Source of the DNA: Methylophilaceae bacterium
GTDB lineage: Bacteria > Pseudomonadota > Gammaproteobacteria > Burkholderiales > Methylophilaceae
Length of the DNA: 64,000 nucleotides
Assembly: GCA_028823485.1 (NCBI GenBank)
Contig: JAPKBG010000007.1
Span: forward strand, 49,682 to 113,681
Direction of reading: 5' to 3'
Within the stretch, counting starts at the first letter, position 1. The number at the start of each line of letters is the position of its first letter. Positions 38,460 through 48,456 of this stretch are shown piece after piece. A program made the position numbers and the translations under genes. The notes below the pieces were generated by a model. That model saw only the letters and a list, made by a program, of their open reading frames with translations. It did no database searches and had not been told where the DNA came from.

Positions 38460-39194
38460 ATGCAAACATACACACAAGAAGCCTGGTTTGAGAGCACGTT
38501 AGGTCAATCACTATTGGACTACGAACAGCCTATTTATGACCATGCTGTTAGCGATTTATTTGGATTTTATGCGGTTCAGATTGGCTTGCCGCAAGTCGAT
38601 TGTTTGAAAAATTCCCGCATTCCTCATATAATTATTGCTGGCAATGCCACCGGACATATTCGCTGTGAGAGCGACTACCTGCCTTTTGCCGAAAGTAGTA
38701 TTGATTTATTATGCATGCCGCATGCGTTAGAGTTTAGCGCTAACCCACATCAAACTTTGAGAGAAGCAGCTAGGGTGTTAGTCCCCGAAGGTTATTTAAT
38801 CATGACTGGGTTTAACCCTTTTAGTTTTTGGGGCTTAAAAAGACTGTTGAGAAAAAAGAAAGGTTATCCTTGGGGAGGGCAGTTTTTTTCTTTATTACGT
38901 ATTAAAGATTGGCTAGCATTGCTGGGCTTAGAGTTCGTTCAAGCCGAGTTTTTCTGCCATGAATTACCCATTAATAATGAAACTTGGCTAAAACGTTTTT
39001 CGATAATCTCCAAAATTGGCGCTAAGTGGTGGCCGATGATGGGTGGGCAATATGTGATTGTGGCAAAAAAGCGCGTTGTGAATATTACCTTGTTAAAGCC
39101 AAAGTGGAAGCAACGACTATTACAGCCTGGACTGGCAGTCAGTGGTCAAAAGAATAAGCATCAAACGAGTCAAAATAAAGTGAAATGTAAATAA
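38460..39194 (+). CDS. SAM-dependent methyltransferase, YafS-like
   Basis: A 244-residue class I methyltransferase. The Methyltransf_11-like core shows DLLCMPHALEFSANPHQTLREAARVLVPEGYLIMTGFNPFSFWGL (about 80-125; motif quoted in parts: DLLCMPHALEF, REAARVLVPEGYLI, TGFNPFSFWG), while the first glycine-rich SAM loop is weak. The substrate is unknown. Its place between gloB and rnhA matches the position of yafS in E. coli. It is 18 bp upstream of rnhA. Confidence 0.85.
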   Translation: MQTYTQEAWFESTLGQSLLDYEQPIYDHAVSDLFGFYAVQIGLPQVDCLKNSRIPHIIIAGNATGHIRCESDYLPFAESSIDLLCMPHALEFSANPHQTLREAARVLVPEGYLIMTGFNPFSFWGLKRLLRKKKGYPWGGQFFSLLRIKDWLALLGLEFVQAEFFCHELPINNETWLKRFSIISKIGAKWWPMMGGQYVIVAKKRVVNITLLKPKWKQRLLQPGLAVSGQKNKHQTSQNKVKCK

Positions 39195-39212
39195 AATGAA
39201 AGTTAGTGCGAA

Positions 39213-39662
39213 ATGACAGAAGTTGTGGAGATATACACGGATGGCGCTTGTAAAGGAAACCCTGGCGTCGGTGGTTGGGGGGCATGGTTTCATTACAATG
39301 GGCATGAAAAATCTATCTTTGGAGGCGAAGAAAATACGACCAATAACCGTATGGAGATGATGGCGGCTATTAAAGCACTGGAGACCTTAAAGCGCTCAAG
39401 TAATGTTAAGTTGTATACCGACTCTTCATACGTTCAAAAAGGCATGACAGAATGGCTGGTTGGCTGGAAAGCCAAAAAATGGAAAACAGCCGCTAAAAAA
39501 GCAGTTAAAAATGATGATTTATGGAAGCAGCTAGATGTGCTGGCCAGTCAACATCAGATAGAATGGCTTTGGGTAAAAGGGCATGCTGGTGATGTTGGTA
39601 ATGAACGGGCAGATGATCTGGCAAACGCAGGGGTAGAACAAATCTTAAATAAGACAGTGTAA
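39213..39662 (+). CDS. rnhA: Ribonuclease HI
   Basis: Cuts the RNA strand of RNA-DNA hybrids. The 149-residue protein has the full set of acidic residues: [17 protein letters not shown] (Asp), NNRMEMMAA (Glu), [12 protein letters not shown] (Asp) and [17 protein letters not shown] (His and Asp). It is 12 bp upstream of dnaQ, the conserved pairing seen in most beta- and gammaproteobacteria. Confidence 0.97.
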   Translation: MTEVVEIYTDGACKGNPGVGGWGAWFHYNGHEKSIFGGEENTTNNRMEMMAAIKALETLKRSSNVKLYTDSSYVQKGMTEWLVGWKAKKWKTAAKKAVKNDDLWKQLDVLASQHQIEWLWVKGHAGDVGNERADDLANAGVEQILNKTV

Positions 39663-39674
39663 GATACAAAGTAG

Positions 39675-40355
39675 ATGAGACAAATATTTTTAGATACTGA
39701 GACAACAGGCCTATACCCAGATCAAGGGCATCGCATTATTGAGATTGCTGGTGTTGAAACTATTAATCGGCGACCGACAGGCAACCATTACCATAAATAC
39801 ATTAACCCAGAGCGAGAAATCGATGCCGGTGCGCAAGATGTGCATGGGATTACCTTGGAGTTTTTGCAAGATAAACCATTATTTAAAGACCTGGCTGATG
39901 ATTTTTTAGTATTTATACAGGGGGCTGAGCTGGTTATTCATAACGCCCAGTTTGATATTGGCTTTTTGAATAGCGAGCTAGGGAAGCTAGGACTGCCGGC
40001 TGTAACAGCGGTTTGTGGCAGTGTTGTAGATACGCTAAAAATGGCAAAAGATGCTCGTCCGGGACAACGTAATAACTTGGATGCACTTTGTAGGCATTTT
40101 CAAATAGACAACTCAAGACGAACCTTACACGGCGCATTGCTAGATGCTGAACTATTAGCTGAAGTTTATATGGCGCTGACACGCGGTCAAGATAGCTTAA
40201 TTATTGACTGGGAACATGAGTTAGCTTCGTCAGAAAGCATTGTGCTGAGCGAGAACCGTACTGCATTGCGCGTACTCATGGCTGATGAAGAAGAGCGTGC
40301 GGCACATGATGTTTATTTGGCCGGCTTGGGTGATGTTGAGAAGCCTTCTTGGTGA
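39675..40355 (+). CDS. dnaQ: DNA polymerase III epsilon subunit (proofreading exonuclease)
   Basis: 3'-5' proofreading exonuclease of the replicative polymerase, 226 residues. Exo I FLDTETTGLYPDQGHRIIEI, Exo II VIHNAQFDIGFLNSEL and Exo III RTLHGALLDAELLAEVY give the DEDDh catalytic residues. The C-terminal tail, which binds the polymerase subunit, is present. The gene is followed after 34 bp by rfbB. Confidence 0.96.
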   Translation: MRQIFLDTETTGLYPDQGHRIIEIAGVETINRRPTGNHYHKYINPEREIDAGAQDVHGITLEFLQDKPLFKDLADDFLVFIQGAELVIHNAQFDIGFLNSELGKLGLPAVTAVCGSVVDTLKMAKDARPGQRNNLDALCRHFQIDNSRRTLHGALLDAELLAEVYMALTRGQDSLIIDWEHELASSESIVLSENRTALRVLMADEEERAAHDVYLAGLGDVEKPSW

Positions 40356-40389
40356 TGGATTAGCTATGTTTTTTATATTTAGGTAACCA

Positions 40390-41466
40390 ATGAATAATTG
40401 TATTTTAGTAACAGGTGGGGCTGGCTTTATTGGCAGTAATTTTGTCAATTCTTGGGTTAAGCAAGGGTTTGGAAAAGTCGTTAATGTAGACAAGCTAACC
40501 TACGCGGGTAACTTGGAGAACTTATCAGGCATTCAAGGCAATGAAGACCATGTCTTCGTGCAGGCTGATATTGGGGATAGCAAGGTCATTGCTGAGCTAC
40601 TAAAGGAGCATGAGCCTAAAGCAATACTAAATTTTGCAGCAGAAAGTCATGTTGATCGTTCCATTCATGCACCAGGCGAGTTTATTCAAACAAACATTGT
40701 AGGCACTTTTAACTTATTAGAAGAAGTGCGTCCTTATTGGAATGGTTTGAATGAGCGTGAGCAAGGTGATTTTAGATTTTTGCAGGTGTCCACGGATGAA
40801 GTCTATGGTTCATTAACGGCTGACGACCCAGCTTTTAAAGAAACAAACCCATATGAACCAAACAGTCCTTATTCGGCTTCTAAAGCTGCTTCTGACCACT
40901 TGGTTCGTGCGTATCACCATACGTACGGCATGCCAATGTTGACCACAAATTGTTCAAATAATTACGGTCCTTATCACTTTCCAGAGAAGCTTATTCCCTT
41001 AATCATTCACAATGCTTTGAATGATAAAGATCTACCGATCTACGGGGATGGAAGTAATGTGCGTGACTGGTTATATGTGGAAGATCACTGCAGTGCAATT
41101 CGTTGCGTATTAGAAACTGGCCAGGTTGGTGAGACGTATAACATTGGTGGTTGGAATGAAATGAGCAATTTAGAAGTGGTGCATACACTCTGCGATATGC
41201 TGGATCTACAACGCCGAAAAGATGCTGGCAGTTACCGTGACCAAATTACTTACGTTACCGACAGGCCAGGACACGACCAACGGTATGCAATCGATGCAAC
41301 CAAAATAGAGCGTGAGTTAGGTTGGAAACCAGCAGAGACATTTAAAACAGGCATAGAAAAAACCGTTGCTTGGTATTTAGAAAATCAAAGCTGGGTAGAG
41401 AATGTGACTAGCGGCGAATATCAAAAGTGGGTCGGTAAAAACTACCAAGCACGGGAGAATGTGTAA
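40390..41466 (+). CDS. rfbB: dTDP-glucose 4,6-dehydratase
   Basis: Makes dTDP-4-keto-6-deoxyglucose, second step of dTDP-L-rhamnose synthesis for cell-surface polysaccharide. The 358-residue extended SDR has the NAD loop [16 protein letters not shown], the STDEVYGSL block and the catalytic [15 protein letters not shown]. The order is rfbB-rfbA-rfbC-rfbD with very short junctions; the stop overlaps the rfbA start by one base. Confidence 0.96.
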   Translation: MNNCILVTGGAGFIGSNFVNSWVKQGFGKVVNVDKLTYAGNLENLSGIQGNEDHVFVQADIGDSKVIAELLKEHEPKAILNFAAESHVDRSIHAPGEFIQTNIVGTFNLLEEVRPYWNGLNEREQGDFRFLQVSTDEVYGSLTADDPAFKETNPYEPNSPYSASKAASDHLVRAYHHTYGMPMLTTNCSNNYGPYHFPEKLIPLIIHNALNDKDLPIYGDGSNVRDWLYVEDHCSAIRCVLETGQVGETYNIGGWNEMSNLEVVHTLCDMLDLQRRKDAGSYRDQITYVTDRPGHDQRYAIDATKIERELGWKPAETFKTGIEKTVAWYLENQSWVENVTSGEYQKWVGKNYQARENV

Positions 41467-42347
41467 TGGCAATGAAAGGAATCGTTCTGGCGGGCGGATC
41501 AGGCACGCGACTATACCCAGCCACAGAGGCTGTCTCTAAACAGCTGTTGCCTGTTTATGATAAGCCGATGATCTACTACCCGCTATCTGTACTCATGTTA
41601 TCGGGCATTCGTGAAGTGTTGATTATTTCAACGCCTGAAGACACGCCACGTTTCAAGAATTTGCTTGGTAATGGCAGTCAATGGGGTATAGATATTAGCT
41701 ATACCATTCAACCATCTCCTGATGGCTTAGCACAGGCTTTTATCTTAGGTGAGGATTTTATTGGTGATGATTCATGTGCGCTAGTACTAGGCGACAATAT
41801 TTTTTATGGACATGAATTGGCACAGATTACAGAGAATGCAACAAAACGTTCAGCGGGCGCATCTGTATTTGCTTACCCTGTACATGATCCAGAACGTTAT
41901 GGCGTTGTTGAGTTCGACGTGAATGGGGTTGCGATTAGCTTAGAAGAAAAGCCTGAAAAACCAAAATCACGCTATGCGGTAACGGGTTTATATTTTTACG
42001 ATAATGATGTCGTGCAAATGGCGAAAGACTTGAAGCCATCACCAAGAGGTGAGTTGGAAATTACTGATTTAAACCGGCTTTACTTAGCACGTGGTGATTT
42101 GCATGTAGAGGTAATGGGTAGAGGGATGGCTTGGTTAGACACTGGTACACACGACTCTTTATTAGAAGCGGGCTCATTTATTCAGACAATAGAAAAACGT
42201 CAGGGTTTGAAAGTGGCTTGTCCAGAAGAGATTGCTTATCGCATGGGTTTTATTGATGCGACACAAGTTGAAGTGCTGGCGAAAAAGTATGCTAAAAATG
42301 GCTATGGGCAGTACTTGATACAAATGTTAAGTGAACAGGTGTTTTAA
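41466..42347 (+). CDS. rfbA: Glucose-1-phosphate thymidylyltransferase
   Basis: Forms dTDP-glucose from dTTP and glucose 1-phosphate. The 293-residue protein shows the nucleotidyltransferase signature [34 protein letters not shown] and the metal-binding [12 protein letters not shown]. The start ATG 41466 overlaps the rfbB stop (TAATG) and its stop abuts the rfbC start without a gap. Confidence 0.97.
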   Translation: MAMKGIVLAGGSGTRLYPATEAVSKQLLPVYDKPMIYYPLSVLMLSGIREVLIISTPEDTPRFKNLLGNGSQWGIDISYTIQPSPDGLAQAFILGEDFIGDDSCALVLGDNIFYGHELAQITENATKRSAGASVFAYPVHDPERYGVVEFDVNGVAISLEEKPEKPKSRYAVTGLYFYDNDVVQMAKDLKPSPRGELEITDLNRLYLARGDLHVEVMGRGMAWLDTGTHDSLLEAGSFIQTIEKRQGLKVACPEEIAYRMGFIDATQVEVLAKKYAKNGYGQYLIQMLSEQVF

Positions 42348-42893
42348 ATGCAAGCCATTAAAACTAGCATTCCGGAAGTCATCATTTTTGAGCCTAAAGT
42401 ATTTGGTGATGAGCGTGGGTTTTTTTATGAAAGCTTTAATGAAAAGGTGTTTAAGCAGGCAACAGGCTTGAATATTGACTTTGTACAAGATAATCACTCT
42501 AAGTCTGCTAAAAATGTATTGCGTGGCCTGCATTATCAAACTGAACATGCGCAGGGTAAGTTAGTGCGTGTGACGCAAGGCGAGGTGTTTGATGTGGCTG
42601 TTGATTTGCGCCAATCATCTAGTACGTTTGGGCAGTGGGTCGGTGAAAAACTTACAGCTGAGAATAAGCACATGATATGGGTGCCAGCAGGTTTCGCACA
42701 TGGTTTTGTTGTTCTGTCAGAAACGGCTGAGTTTTTATATAAAACAACTGATTTTTACTCTCCTGAACATGAAATAAGTATTCAATGGAATGATGCTGAT
42801 ATAGGTATTGACTGGCCTTTGGATGGAGAGCCATCTTTATCTGTGAAAGATAAAGATGGCCTTGCCTTTTCTGAAGCACCTTACTTTGACTAA
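42348..42893 (+). CDS. rfbC: dTDP-4-dehydrorhamnose 3,5-epimerase
   Basis: Double epimerisation of the 4-keto sugar. The 181-residue cupin protein has FGDERGFFYESFNEKVF, the catalytic-histidine block NVLRGLHYQTEHAQGKLVRV and VPAGFAHGFVVLS. It begins directly after the rfbA stop; the next start is 30 bp downstream. Confidence 0.96.
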   Translation: MQAIKTSIPEVIIFEPKVFGDERGFFYESFNEKVFKQATGLNIDFVQDNHSKSAKNVLRGLHYQTEHAQGKLVRVTQGEVFDVAVDLRQSSSTFGQWVGEKLTAENKHMIWVPAGFAHGFVVLSETAEFLYKTTDFYSPEHEISIQWNDADIGIDWPLDGEPSLSVKDKDGLAFSEAPYFD

Positions 42894-42923
42894 ATCATTT
42901 AAACATTGAATGCTAAGAGCATC

Positions 42924-43811
42924 ATGAACCCACAACGCATCTTATTAACTGGCATCAATGGTCAGGTTGGCAACGCGCTATTATCGACATTGACAGATTA
43001 TGAGGTGGTAGGACTTTCTCGCAATGAGTTGGATTTGACTAATGTAGATGCTATTAGACAGGCTATTCGTGAAATAAAACCTGATTTGATTGTTAATCCA
43101 GCCGCTTATACGGCTGTTGATAAGGCCGAATCAGAGTCTGATATGGCCCATGCCATTAATGCAATAGCACCGCAAGTCATTGCTGAAGAAGCTGCAAAGC
43201 TTGACAGTGCATTGATTCACTTCTCGACAGATTATGTCTATGATGGCCATAAAAGCACACCTTATATAGAAACAGATGCAGTTAACCCACAAAGTGTCTA
43301 CGGCAAAAGCAAACTGGCTGGTGAAGAAGCGGTGCGGGCAGTTGGATTGCCACACCTCATTTTACGGACGAGTTGGGTTTATGGTGCTTATGGACATAAC
43401 TTCCTTAAATCAATTATTCGCTTATCTAGTGAAAAAGAGCAGTTAGACATCGTTGCCGACCAACAAGGAACACCAACTTCTAGTACTAACATTGCAACGG
43501 CCCTAGTGGCGTTAATTAAACAATGGGATGGGCAAGAAAGTGGTGTTTTTCATTTTACAAGTACTGGTAGTACGACATGGTATGGCTTTGCCAGTGAGGT
43601 TGTGCGTCAATATGCAGCGATGCAGATGCAGCCTGCACTAAAGGTCCAGCCAGTTAACCCTATAACAACAGCAGATTACCTCACGCCAGCATCAAGACCA
43701 GAAAACTCCTGTTTGGATAATGACAAGTTAAGCCGTGTGTTTGGTATTGCATTGCCAACTTGGCAAGAAGGACTGCAATCAGTAATGCAGGATTTTGCGC
43801 TTAAGTCGTAG
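42924..43811 (+). CDS. rfbD: dTDP-4-dehydrorhamnose reductase
   Basis: Reduces the 4-keto group to give dTDP-L-rhamnose. The 295-residue extended SDR shows ILLTGINGQVGNAL, NPAAYTAVDKAESE, STDYVYDG and the catalytic YGKSKLAGEEAV. I chose ATG 42924 (MNPQRILLTG) over an in-frame TTG at 42906, because the glycine-rich loop then sits at the usual distance from the start. Its 3' end overlaps that of the convergent queD by 11 bp. Confidence 0.94.
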   Translation: MNPQRILLTGINGQVGNALLSTLTDYEVVGLSRNELDLTNVDAIRQAIREIKPDLIVNPAAYTAVDKAESESDMAHAINAIAPQVIAEEAAKLDSALIHFSTDYVYDGHKSTPYIETDAVNPQSVYGKSKLAGEEAVRAVGLPHLILRTSWVYGAYGHNFLKSIIRLSSEKEQLDIVADQQGTPTSSTNIATALVALIKQWDGQESGVFHFTSTGSTTWYGFASEVVRQYAAMQMQPALKVQPVNPITTADYLTPASRPENSCLDNDKLSRVFGIALPTWQEGLQSVMQDFALKS

Positions 43812-44241
43812 CGTCTGCCCAGCTGTTGGGCGTTTCATATAATCTAACACGTGATAATGTTAGTTGATTGCCATAAGTGTCTTGATATCGATTTTTTAAG
43901 ATTCTGAAGGCTTCAGCAGCCATGTTTTCTGCAGTGGGTACTGTTTCAAAAACAACTGTTTTATGATCGGAAAGGGTGTTTAAAAAGTCGAGGACGACTT
44001 GATCGTTTTTGTAAACGATAAAAGCGTGATCCCAAACATCGACAACACTCTCACGCGCAATGCGCTTAACATCAGAAAAGTCCATTACCATCCCATCTTC
44101 TGAGGCTTGCTCATTTTGAATGATATCGCCACCCAATGTAATTTCAATCACATAGCGATGTCCATGCAAATTGCGGCACTGGCTTTTATGATTGGGGATG
44201 CGGTGCCCACTATCAAACTCTAAACGTGTGGTGATTTCCAT
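43801..44241 (-). CDS. queD: 6-carboxytetrahydropterin synthase / 6-pyruvoyltetrahydropterin synthase family
   Basis: Converts dihydroneopterin triphosphate to 6-carboxy-tetrahydropterin, first dedicated step of queuosine synthesis. The 146-residue T-fold protein has three zinc histidines (FDSGHRIP and NLHGHRYVIEI), the catalytic cysteine of KSQCRNLHGH and the late pterin-anchor glutamate (RVRLYETPNSWAD). queG, the last queuosine step, is at 60 kb. The family also includes enzymes of other pterin routes, so some doubt about the pathway remains. Confidence 0.88.
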   Translation of the reverse strand: MEITTRLEFDSGHRIPNHKSQCRNLHGHRYVIEITLGGDIIQNEQASEDGMVMDFSDVKRIARESVVDVWDHAFIVYKNDQVVLDFLNTLSDHKTVVFETVPTAENMAAEAFRILKNRYQDTYGNQLTLSRVRLYETPNSWADATT

Positions 44242-44302
44242 GGTTTATTCAGTACTATTTTTCAAGAAGATGATTCAAGCGAGAATTATATCAGGCTACG
44301 AA

Positions 44303-45058
44303 TTAATACGCTTGAACCGACTCAATAAATCCTTCATAAGGAAGCGCTTTAGAGAAGTGATAACCTTGGCATTGATTTATTTTTAACACTTTGATGCGTT
44401 TTAAGCACTCCGAATCTTCCACACCTTCCGCCACTACTACTTTACCTAAGTTTTTGGCCACGCTTAGTGAAGGGTCTTGAAATTCTGTTTTAGTAGCAGG
44501 TTTTAGCTTCTCTTGTCTAAATAAGCCGCCTAAAAAATTCCGAATGCCATCAAAGAGACTGCCAGTACTTTCGATTGACTGCTGATTGTGAGTAGTGTAT
44601 TTCTTAGGGAGTATCGTTTTTAATGATGCATCATTGCCATGATGAGCATTGAATGTTGTACTAACACTATTACTTGATGTAGCATTTTTAGTGGTTTAGT
44701 AATTCTTTACTTCTCGTAAGATATCAAAGAACGAGAATTGCTCACTACGCCTTGCTTTATTAATGGTCGGTGTTTACTTGCTTTCAACTTGGCTAGGGGC
44801 TTTTACTCTAATCGTTAAGCTGCGTTTAACCGCAATATCTCATTTAGCCTTTGCTTGAAACGCTTTGCAGATAGATTTTGTTCTATCGATGACAACATAA
44901 GCGCAAGTAGACCTTATTTTATCTAGAATAACCTGGCCCTCTAGTACAAAGCCGTGCAACATGAAGTCTGACTTGCTCCAAGGTATATCCGACCCAGAGA
45001 TAAACACCCCAAGTTTTAATGCGTTCACTACTATTTTTTCATTTTTGATATCAATCAT
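44303..45058 (-). pseudogene. Relic of a c-di-GMP signalling gene: DUF3391 start and EAL end in one frame with three stops
   Basis: The first 72 codons (45058-44840) read IVVNALKLGVFISGSDIPWS and match the DUF3391 domain that opens many HD-GYP phosphodiesterases. After a TGA the same frame goes on through two TAA codons (in the 44770-44780 and 44695 areas) to a clear EAL-domain C-terminus (GKVVVAEGVEDSECLKRI, then CQGYHFSKALPYEGF) ending at TAA 44303-44305. About 120 codons of low-complexity sequence lie between; any HD-GYP, GGDEF and most EAL residues are missing. Its start overlaps the histone-deacetylase-like gene by 8 bp, so it was once coupled to it. Not expected to be functional. Confidence 0.75.
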
Positions 45059-45980
45059 AAGAACTACTTAATGTCTCAATATGTGCAACAGCCACCTCAG
45101 CCAATGATGATAAATGATAACCACCCTCTAAAGAAGAAACGATGCGATTGTTAGCATGTATTTTTGCAATATGTTGAATAAATTTGGTTATCCAAACATA
45201 ATCTTTTTTTGTCAGTGCAAGATCGGCAAGCGGGTCGTTAGCATGCGCATCAAAGCCTGCAGAGATGAAAATAATCTCTGGTTTGAAGGCTTCTAGCGCG
45301 GGTCTAAATGATTTTTCAAATACCTTGCGGAATGACTTACCATTACTCTTTGCAGGTAATGGAGCATTCAGCATATGATCACTAGCTGATTCAGCACCCT
45401 TATGTGGGTAAAAGGGGTGTTGGAAGGTGGAGCACAACATGACATTAGCATTGTCTTTGAATATATCTTCCGTACCATCACCGTGATGCACGTCAAAATC
45501 AATGATCGCCACCCGTTTTAGTTTGTATTTTTCTAATACATAAGCAACACCTGCCGCTACATGATTAAAAATACAAAAGCCTGCACTGTTGGCGCGGCCG
45601 GCATGGTGACCTGGCGGGCGGATGCAGCAAAAGGCATTATTGACTTTTCCTTGCATGACTAAGTCGGTGGCATGAATTACGGCACCAGTGGCGTGTAATG
45701 TTGCTTCTAGGCTCATTGGACCCATTGATGTGTCACCATCTAGCAACACTAAGCCCGCTTTCGGCGCAATACCAAAAATGTAATCAACATAAGCAGTACT
45801 ATGCACACGGCGTAAGTCTTTTTTAGTTGCACTTGGCGCATCAGCAAACAATAGCTGGTCTTTTAAAGACGAAGCCATTACTGCATTTTTAATCGCTGTA
45901 ATACGGGCTGGTGATTCTGGGTGGCTGCCATCCATGACGTGGAGAAGGGTGACAGGGTGGGAAATGAACGCCGTAGACAT
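45051..45980 (-). CDS. Histone deacetylase / acetoin-utilisation family hydrolase
   Basis: Zinc-dependent deacetylase-fold enzyme of 309 residues; bacterial relatives act on acetylpolyamines or acetylated proteins, and the substrate here is unknown. Family hallmarks are HPESPARITAI, IRPPGHHAGRANSAGFCIFNHV (His pair), AIIDFDVHHGDGTEDIF (metal ligands), FISAGFDAHANDPLADL (metal Asp) and SLEGGYHLSSLA. It is 14 bp downstream of rsgA on the same strand. Confidence 0.93.
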   Translation of the reverse strand: MSTAFISHPVTLLHVMDGSHPESPARITAIKNAVMASSLKDQLLFADAPSATKKDLRRVHSTAYVDYIFGIAPKAGLVLLDGDTSMGPMSLEATLHATGAVIHATDLVMQGKVNNAFCCIRPPGHHAGRANSAGFCIFNHVAAGVAYVLEKYKLKRVAIIDFDVHHGDGTEDIFKDNANVMLCSTFQHPFYPHKGAESASDHMLNAPLPAKSNGKSFRKVFEKSFRPALEAFKPEIIFISAGFDAHANDPLADLALTKKDYVWITKFIQHIAKIHANNRIVSSLEGGYHLSSLAEVAVAHIETLSSSYD

Positions 45981-45994
45981 TGTTGTTAATCTAG

Positions 45995-46903
45995 CTAGTT
46001 AATTCTCGGAGCATTAGACAGCTCTGTTGATAGTTCTTGGTAAAAAGCCAATCGAATCGCATTGATTTTTCCTTCACCAATCGCATTCTTAATCGCGCAA
46101 TCCGGCTCATGCTGATGCAAGCAATCACTAAAACGACAATGACCGAGGTACAGCCTAAATTCGATAAAGGAAAGCTCTAGTTCTTCTTGCGTTAAATGAT
46201 TAATCCCAAACTCCTGCAAGCCAGGCGAGTCAATTAGCGTGCTATGTTGATTTAAGTGATACAAATGTGCTGCTGTTGTCGTGTGCTTTCCGCTATCTAA
46301 AGTGCTGCTAATTTCGCGTGTACGTACATTCTCATCAGGGAGTAAGGTGTTAATAATGGTTGACTTTCCCATACCTGATTGCCCAACCAATACACTTTGG
46401 TGGTGTTCTAAATAAGGCTGTAATGGGGCAGTATCTTCCAGCGCAGATAAATACACGGCTTGATAGCCGAGTGCTTCATATACTTTTAATTTATTTTTGG
46501 CGTCATTCGCTTCTGGTAAATCACACTTGTTTAATACAATCAGCGGTTTGATGTTGGCAGCCTCTGCGGCAGCCAAACAGCGGTTCAGCAAGGCTTCATA
46601 AAAACTAGGCTGAGTCGCAAGGACAATCAGGACTTGTGTGACGTTAGAAGCAAGAATTTTGCTTTTGAATCCATTGCTGCGATAAAGTAGGCTTTGACGT
46701 TTTTCGCTAGATTCAACAACACCTTCAGCTTTGTCTGTGAGTTTGATGTTGACGATATCGCCACAAGCTAAATCAGTTTTTTTGCCACGGGTAACACAAC
46801 TAATTCTTGTTTTGTCTGCGAGTTCAACTTGGTAGCGCTTGCCATAGGCGGCGACGACTAGTCCTTGTAAGGTATTATTCTTCAAATTTGTAATACTGCT
46901 CAT
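45995..46903 (-). CDS. rsgA: Ribosome small-subunit-dependent GTPase A
   Basis: Circularly permuted GTPase that helps late maturation of the 30S subunit. The 302-residue protein has an N-terminal OB fold (GLVVAAYGKRYQVELADKTRI), G4 LIVLNKCDLPE, G1 GQSGMGKSTIINTLLP, G3 IDSPGLQEFG and a C-terminal zinc knuckle (HCRFSDCLHQHEPDC). Its start overlaps the cytochrome gene by 29 bp. Confidence 0.95.
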   Translation of the reverse strand: MSSITNLKNNTLQGLVVAAYGKRYQVELADKTRISCVTRGKKTDLACGDIVNIKLTDKAEGVVESSEKRQSLLYRSNGFKSKILASNVTQVLIVLATQPSFYEALLNRCLAAAEAANIKPLIVLNKCDLPEANDAKNKLKVYEALGYQAVYLSALEDTAPLQPYLEHHQSVLVGQSGMGKSTIINTLLPDENVRTREISSTLDSGKHTTTAAHLYHLNQHSTLIDSPGLQEFGINHLTQEELELSFIEFRLYLGHCRFSDCLHQHEPDCAIKNAIGEGKINAIRLAFYQELSTELSNAPRIN

Positions 46904-47183
46904 TAAGGTAGGCTGAAGTATTCATCTCGTCCTCTTCAAACCATTGTAAATTTAAATTGGTATTGCAAGCACGGACTTGTGCGACCAAACCTTTTGAAGA
47001 TGCTACTTTGTGAAAAGGACGGGTGTAAATCTCTGAGCCATCCCCACCATAGCTAGAGGCATGGCAGCTGATACAGTTCTTATCAAGCAGGGTTTTACCT
47101 GCCACGATATCTGCTGTTGCAAAGAAATCGTTTGCCATTGCATCTGCACTGATTAAGCTCATTACCAATATTACCTTGTACAT
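46875..47183 (-). CDS. Small periplasmic c-type cytochrome
   Basis: A 102-residue secreted class I-like cytochrome: signal peptide (MYKVILVMSLISADAMA), then one haem site CISCH (Cys-x-x-Cys-His) about 20 residues into the mature protein. The axial methionine may be M in EEDEMNTSAYL. The partner is unknown; small cytochromes of this type sit beside rsgA and M48 protease genes in relatives (recalled). ATG 47183 gives a clean signal peptide; an upstream TTG would add four residues. Confidence 0.84.
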   Translation of the reverse strand: MYKVILVMSLISADAMANDFFATADIVAGKTLLDKNCISCHASSYGGDGSEIYTRPFHKVASSKGLVAQVRACNTNLNLQWFEEDEMNTSAYLNEQYYKFEE

Positions 47184-47202
47184 ATGTTTACCCAAACAGG
47201 GA

Positions 47203-48456
47203 TTAATGGTCAGTATACGCTGCTAATTTCGAAATGCGAATGCTGGCTGGTGGATGAGAGTCATAAAAAGCTGAGTGAAATGGGTCTGGCGTAAGCGTAG
47301 ACGCATTATCGCGGTATAACTTAACTAAGGCATGAATTAAGTGTGTTGCACTGGCATTCTTCGCTGCGTAATCATCTGCCTCAAACTCGCATTTTCGTGA
47401 ATAGTTTGCCATTAATGGCTTAATCAAGAATAAGAAGACCGGTGAGGCCATCATAAACAGCAATAGCGCCATATGGTTGCTTGGTGACGTCACGCCAAGA
47501 CCTTGGAAAAACCAAGCTTGATTAATAAGCCAGCCGAGTAATGCCAAGCCAATTAAGCTTATGACGAAAATCATGATGATGCGTTTAATGACATGCTTAT
47601 GTTTAAAGTGCCCAAGTTCATGCGCAAGCACTGATTCAATCTCCTCTGTGTTTAAGCGTTCAAGCAAAGTGTCAAAGAACACGACACGTTTACTATTACC
47701 AAAGCCTGTAAAGTAAGCATTGCCGTGGCTGCTTCTAGTTGAACCATCCATGACAAATAAGCCTTGTGATTTAAAGCCGCACTTAGTCAGTAAAGACTCA
47801 ATTCTTGCCTTTAAGCCTTCGTCAGCCAATGGTGTAAATTTGTTAAATAAAGGGGCGATAAAAGTAGGGTAGACGGCGAGCATAGAAATGTTAAAGACAG
47901 TCCAAACCAACCATAGATAGAGCCACCAATACTCACCAGCACTTTGCATCAGCCAAAGTGCAGCGAATAGAATAGGTGCGCCTAATAGCAAACCAACGAC
48001 GCTGTGTTTCACTAAATCAGATAAGAACATGGCGGGCGTCATCTTGTTGAAGCCGAATTTCTCATCAACAACAAAGGTTTTATAGTATTCAAATGGTAAG
48101 TCAACGATGCTACTCACTAATAAAGCACTACAGATGACCAGCGCGCCACGGAAGATATCGTGATTAGGTAGAATATTAGACCAAATCGTATCAATCCACT
48201 GCAGGCCGCCACCGATGGTTAGAATGAAAAGCAGTGCAGCTTGTACAAGCATTTCAAATAAGCCTAACTTTGTTTTAGCAGTCGTATAGTCGGCAGCTTT
48301 CTGATGCGCATCTAAGGCAATGTCTTTTGCGAAAGCGGCTGGTACTGCTTTGCGATTTTCTTGAACAAAGTTAATTTGGCGTGTGCCTAACCAGTAGCGA
48401 ATAATGCTGCTAAAAGCGAGTAAGCCAACAAAGAGTAGGGTAAGTGTATGAGCCAT
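47203..48456 (-). CDS. M48 family metallopeptidase (Ste24/CAAX-protease-like)
   Basis: Membrane-embedded zinc protease, 417 residues with about seven membrane helices. The zinc motif HELGHFKHKH (about 278-287) and the downstream glutamate in KCEFEADDYAAKNASA give the catalytic centre; an N-terminal Peptidase_M48_N region (DLPFEYYKTFVVDEKFGFNK) is present, as in Ste24 homologues. It probably takes part in membrane-protein quality control. It diverges from orn across about 150 bp (48457-48607). Confidence 0.92.
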   Translation of the reverse strand: MAHTLTLLFVGLLAFSSIIRYWLGTRQINFVQENRKAVPAAFAKDIALDAHQKAADYTTAKTKLGLFEMLVQAALLFILTIGGGLQWIDTIWSNILPNHDIFRGALVICSALLVSSIVDLPFEYYKTFVVDEKFGFNKMTPAMFLSDLVKHSVVGLLLGAPILFAALWLMQSAGEYWWLYLWLVWTVFNISMLAVYPTFIAPLFNKFTPLADEGLKARIESLLTKCGFKSQGLFVMDGSTRSSHGNAYFTGFGNSKRVVFFDTLLERLNTEEIESVLAHELGHFKHKHVIKRIIMIFVISLIGLALLGWLINQAWFFQGLGVTSPSNHMALLLFMMASPVFLFLIKPLMANYSRKCEFEADDYAAKNASATHLIHALVKLYRDNASTLTPDPFHSAFYDSHPPASIRISKLAAYTDH

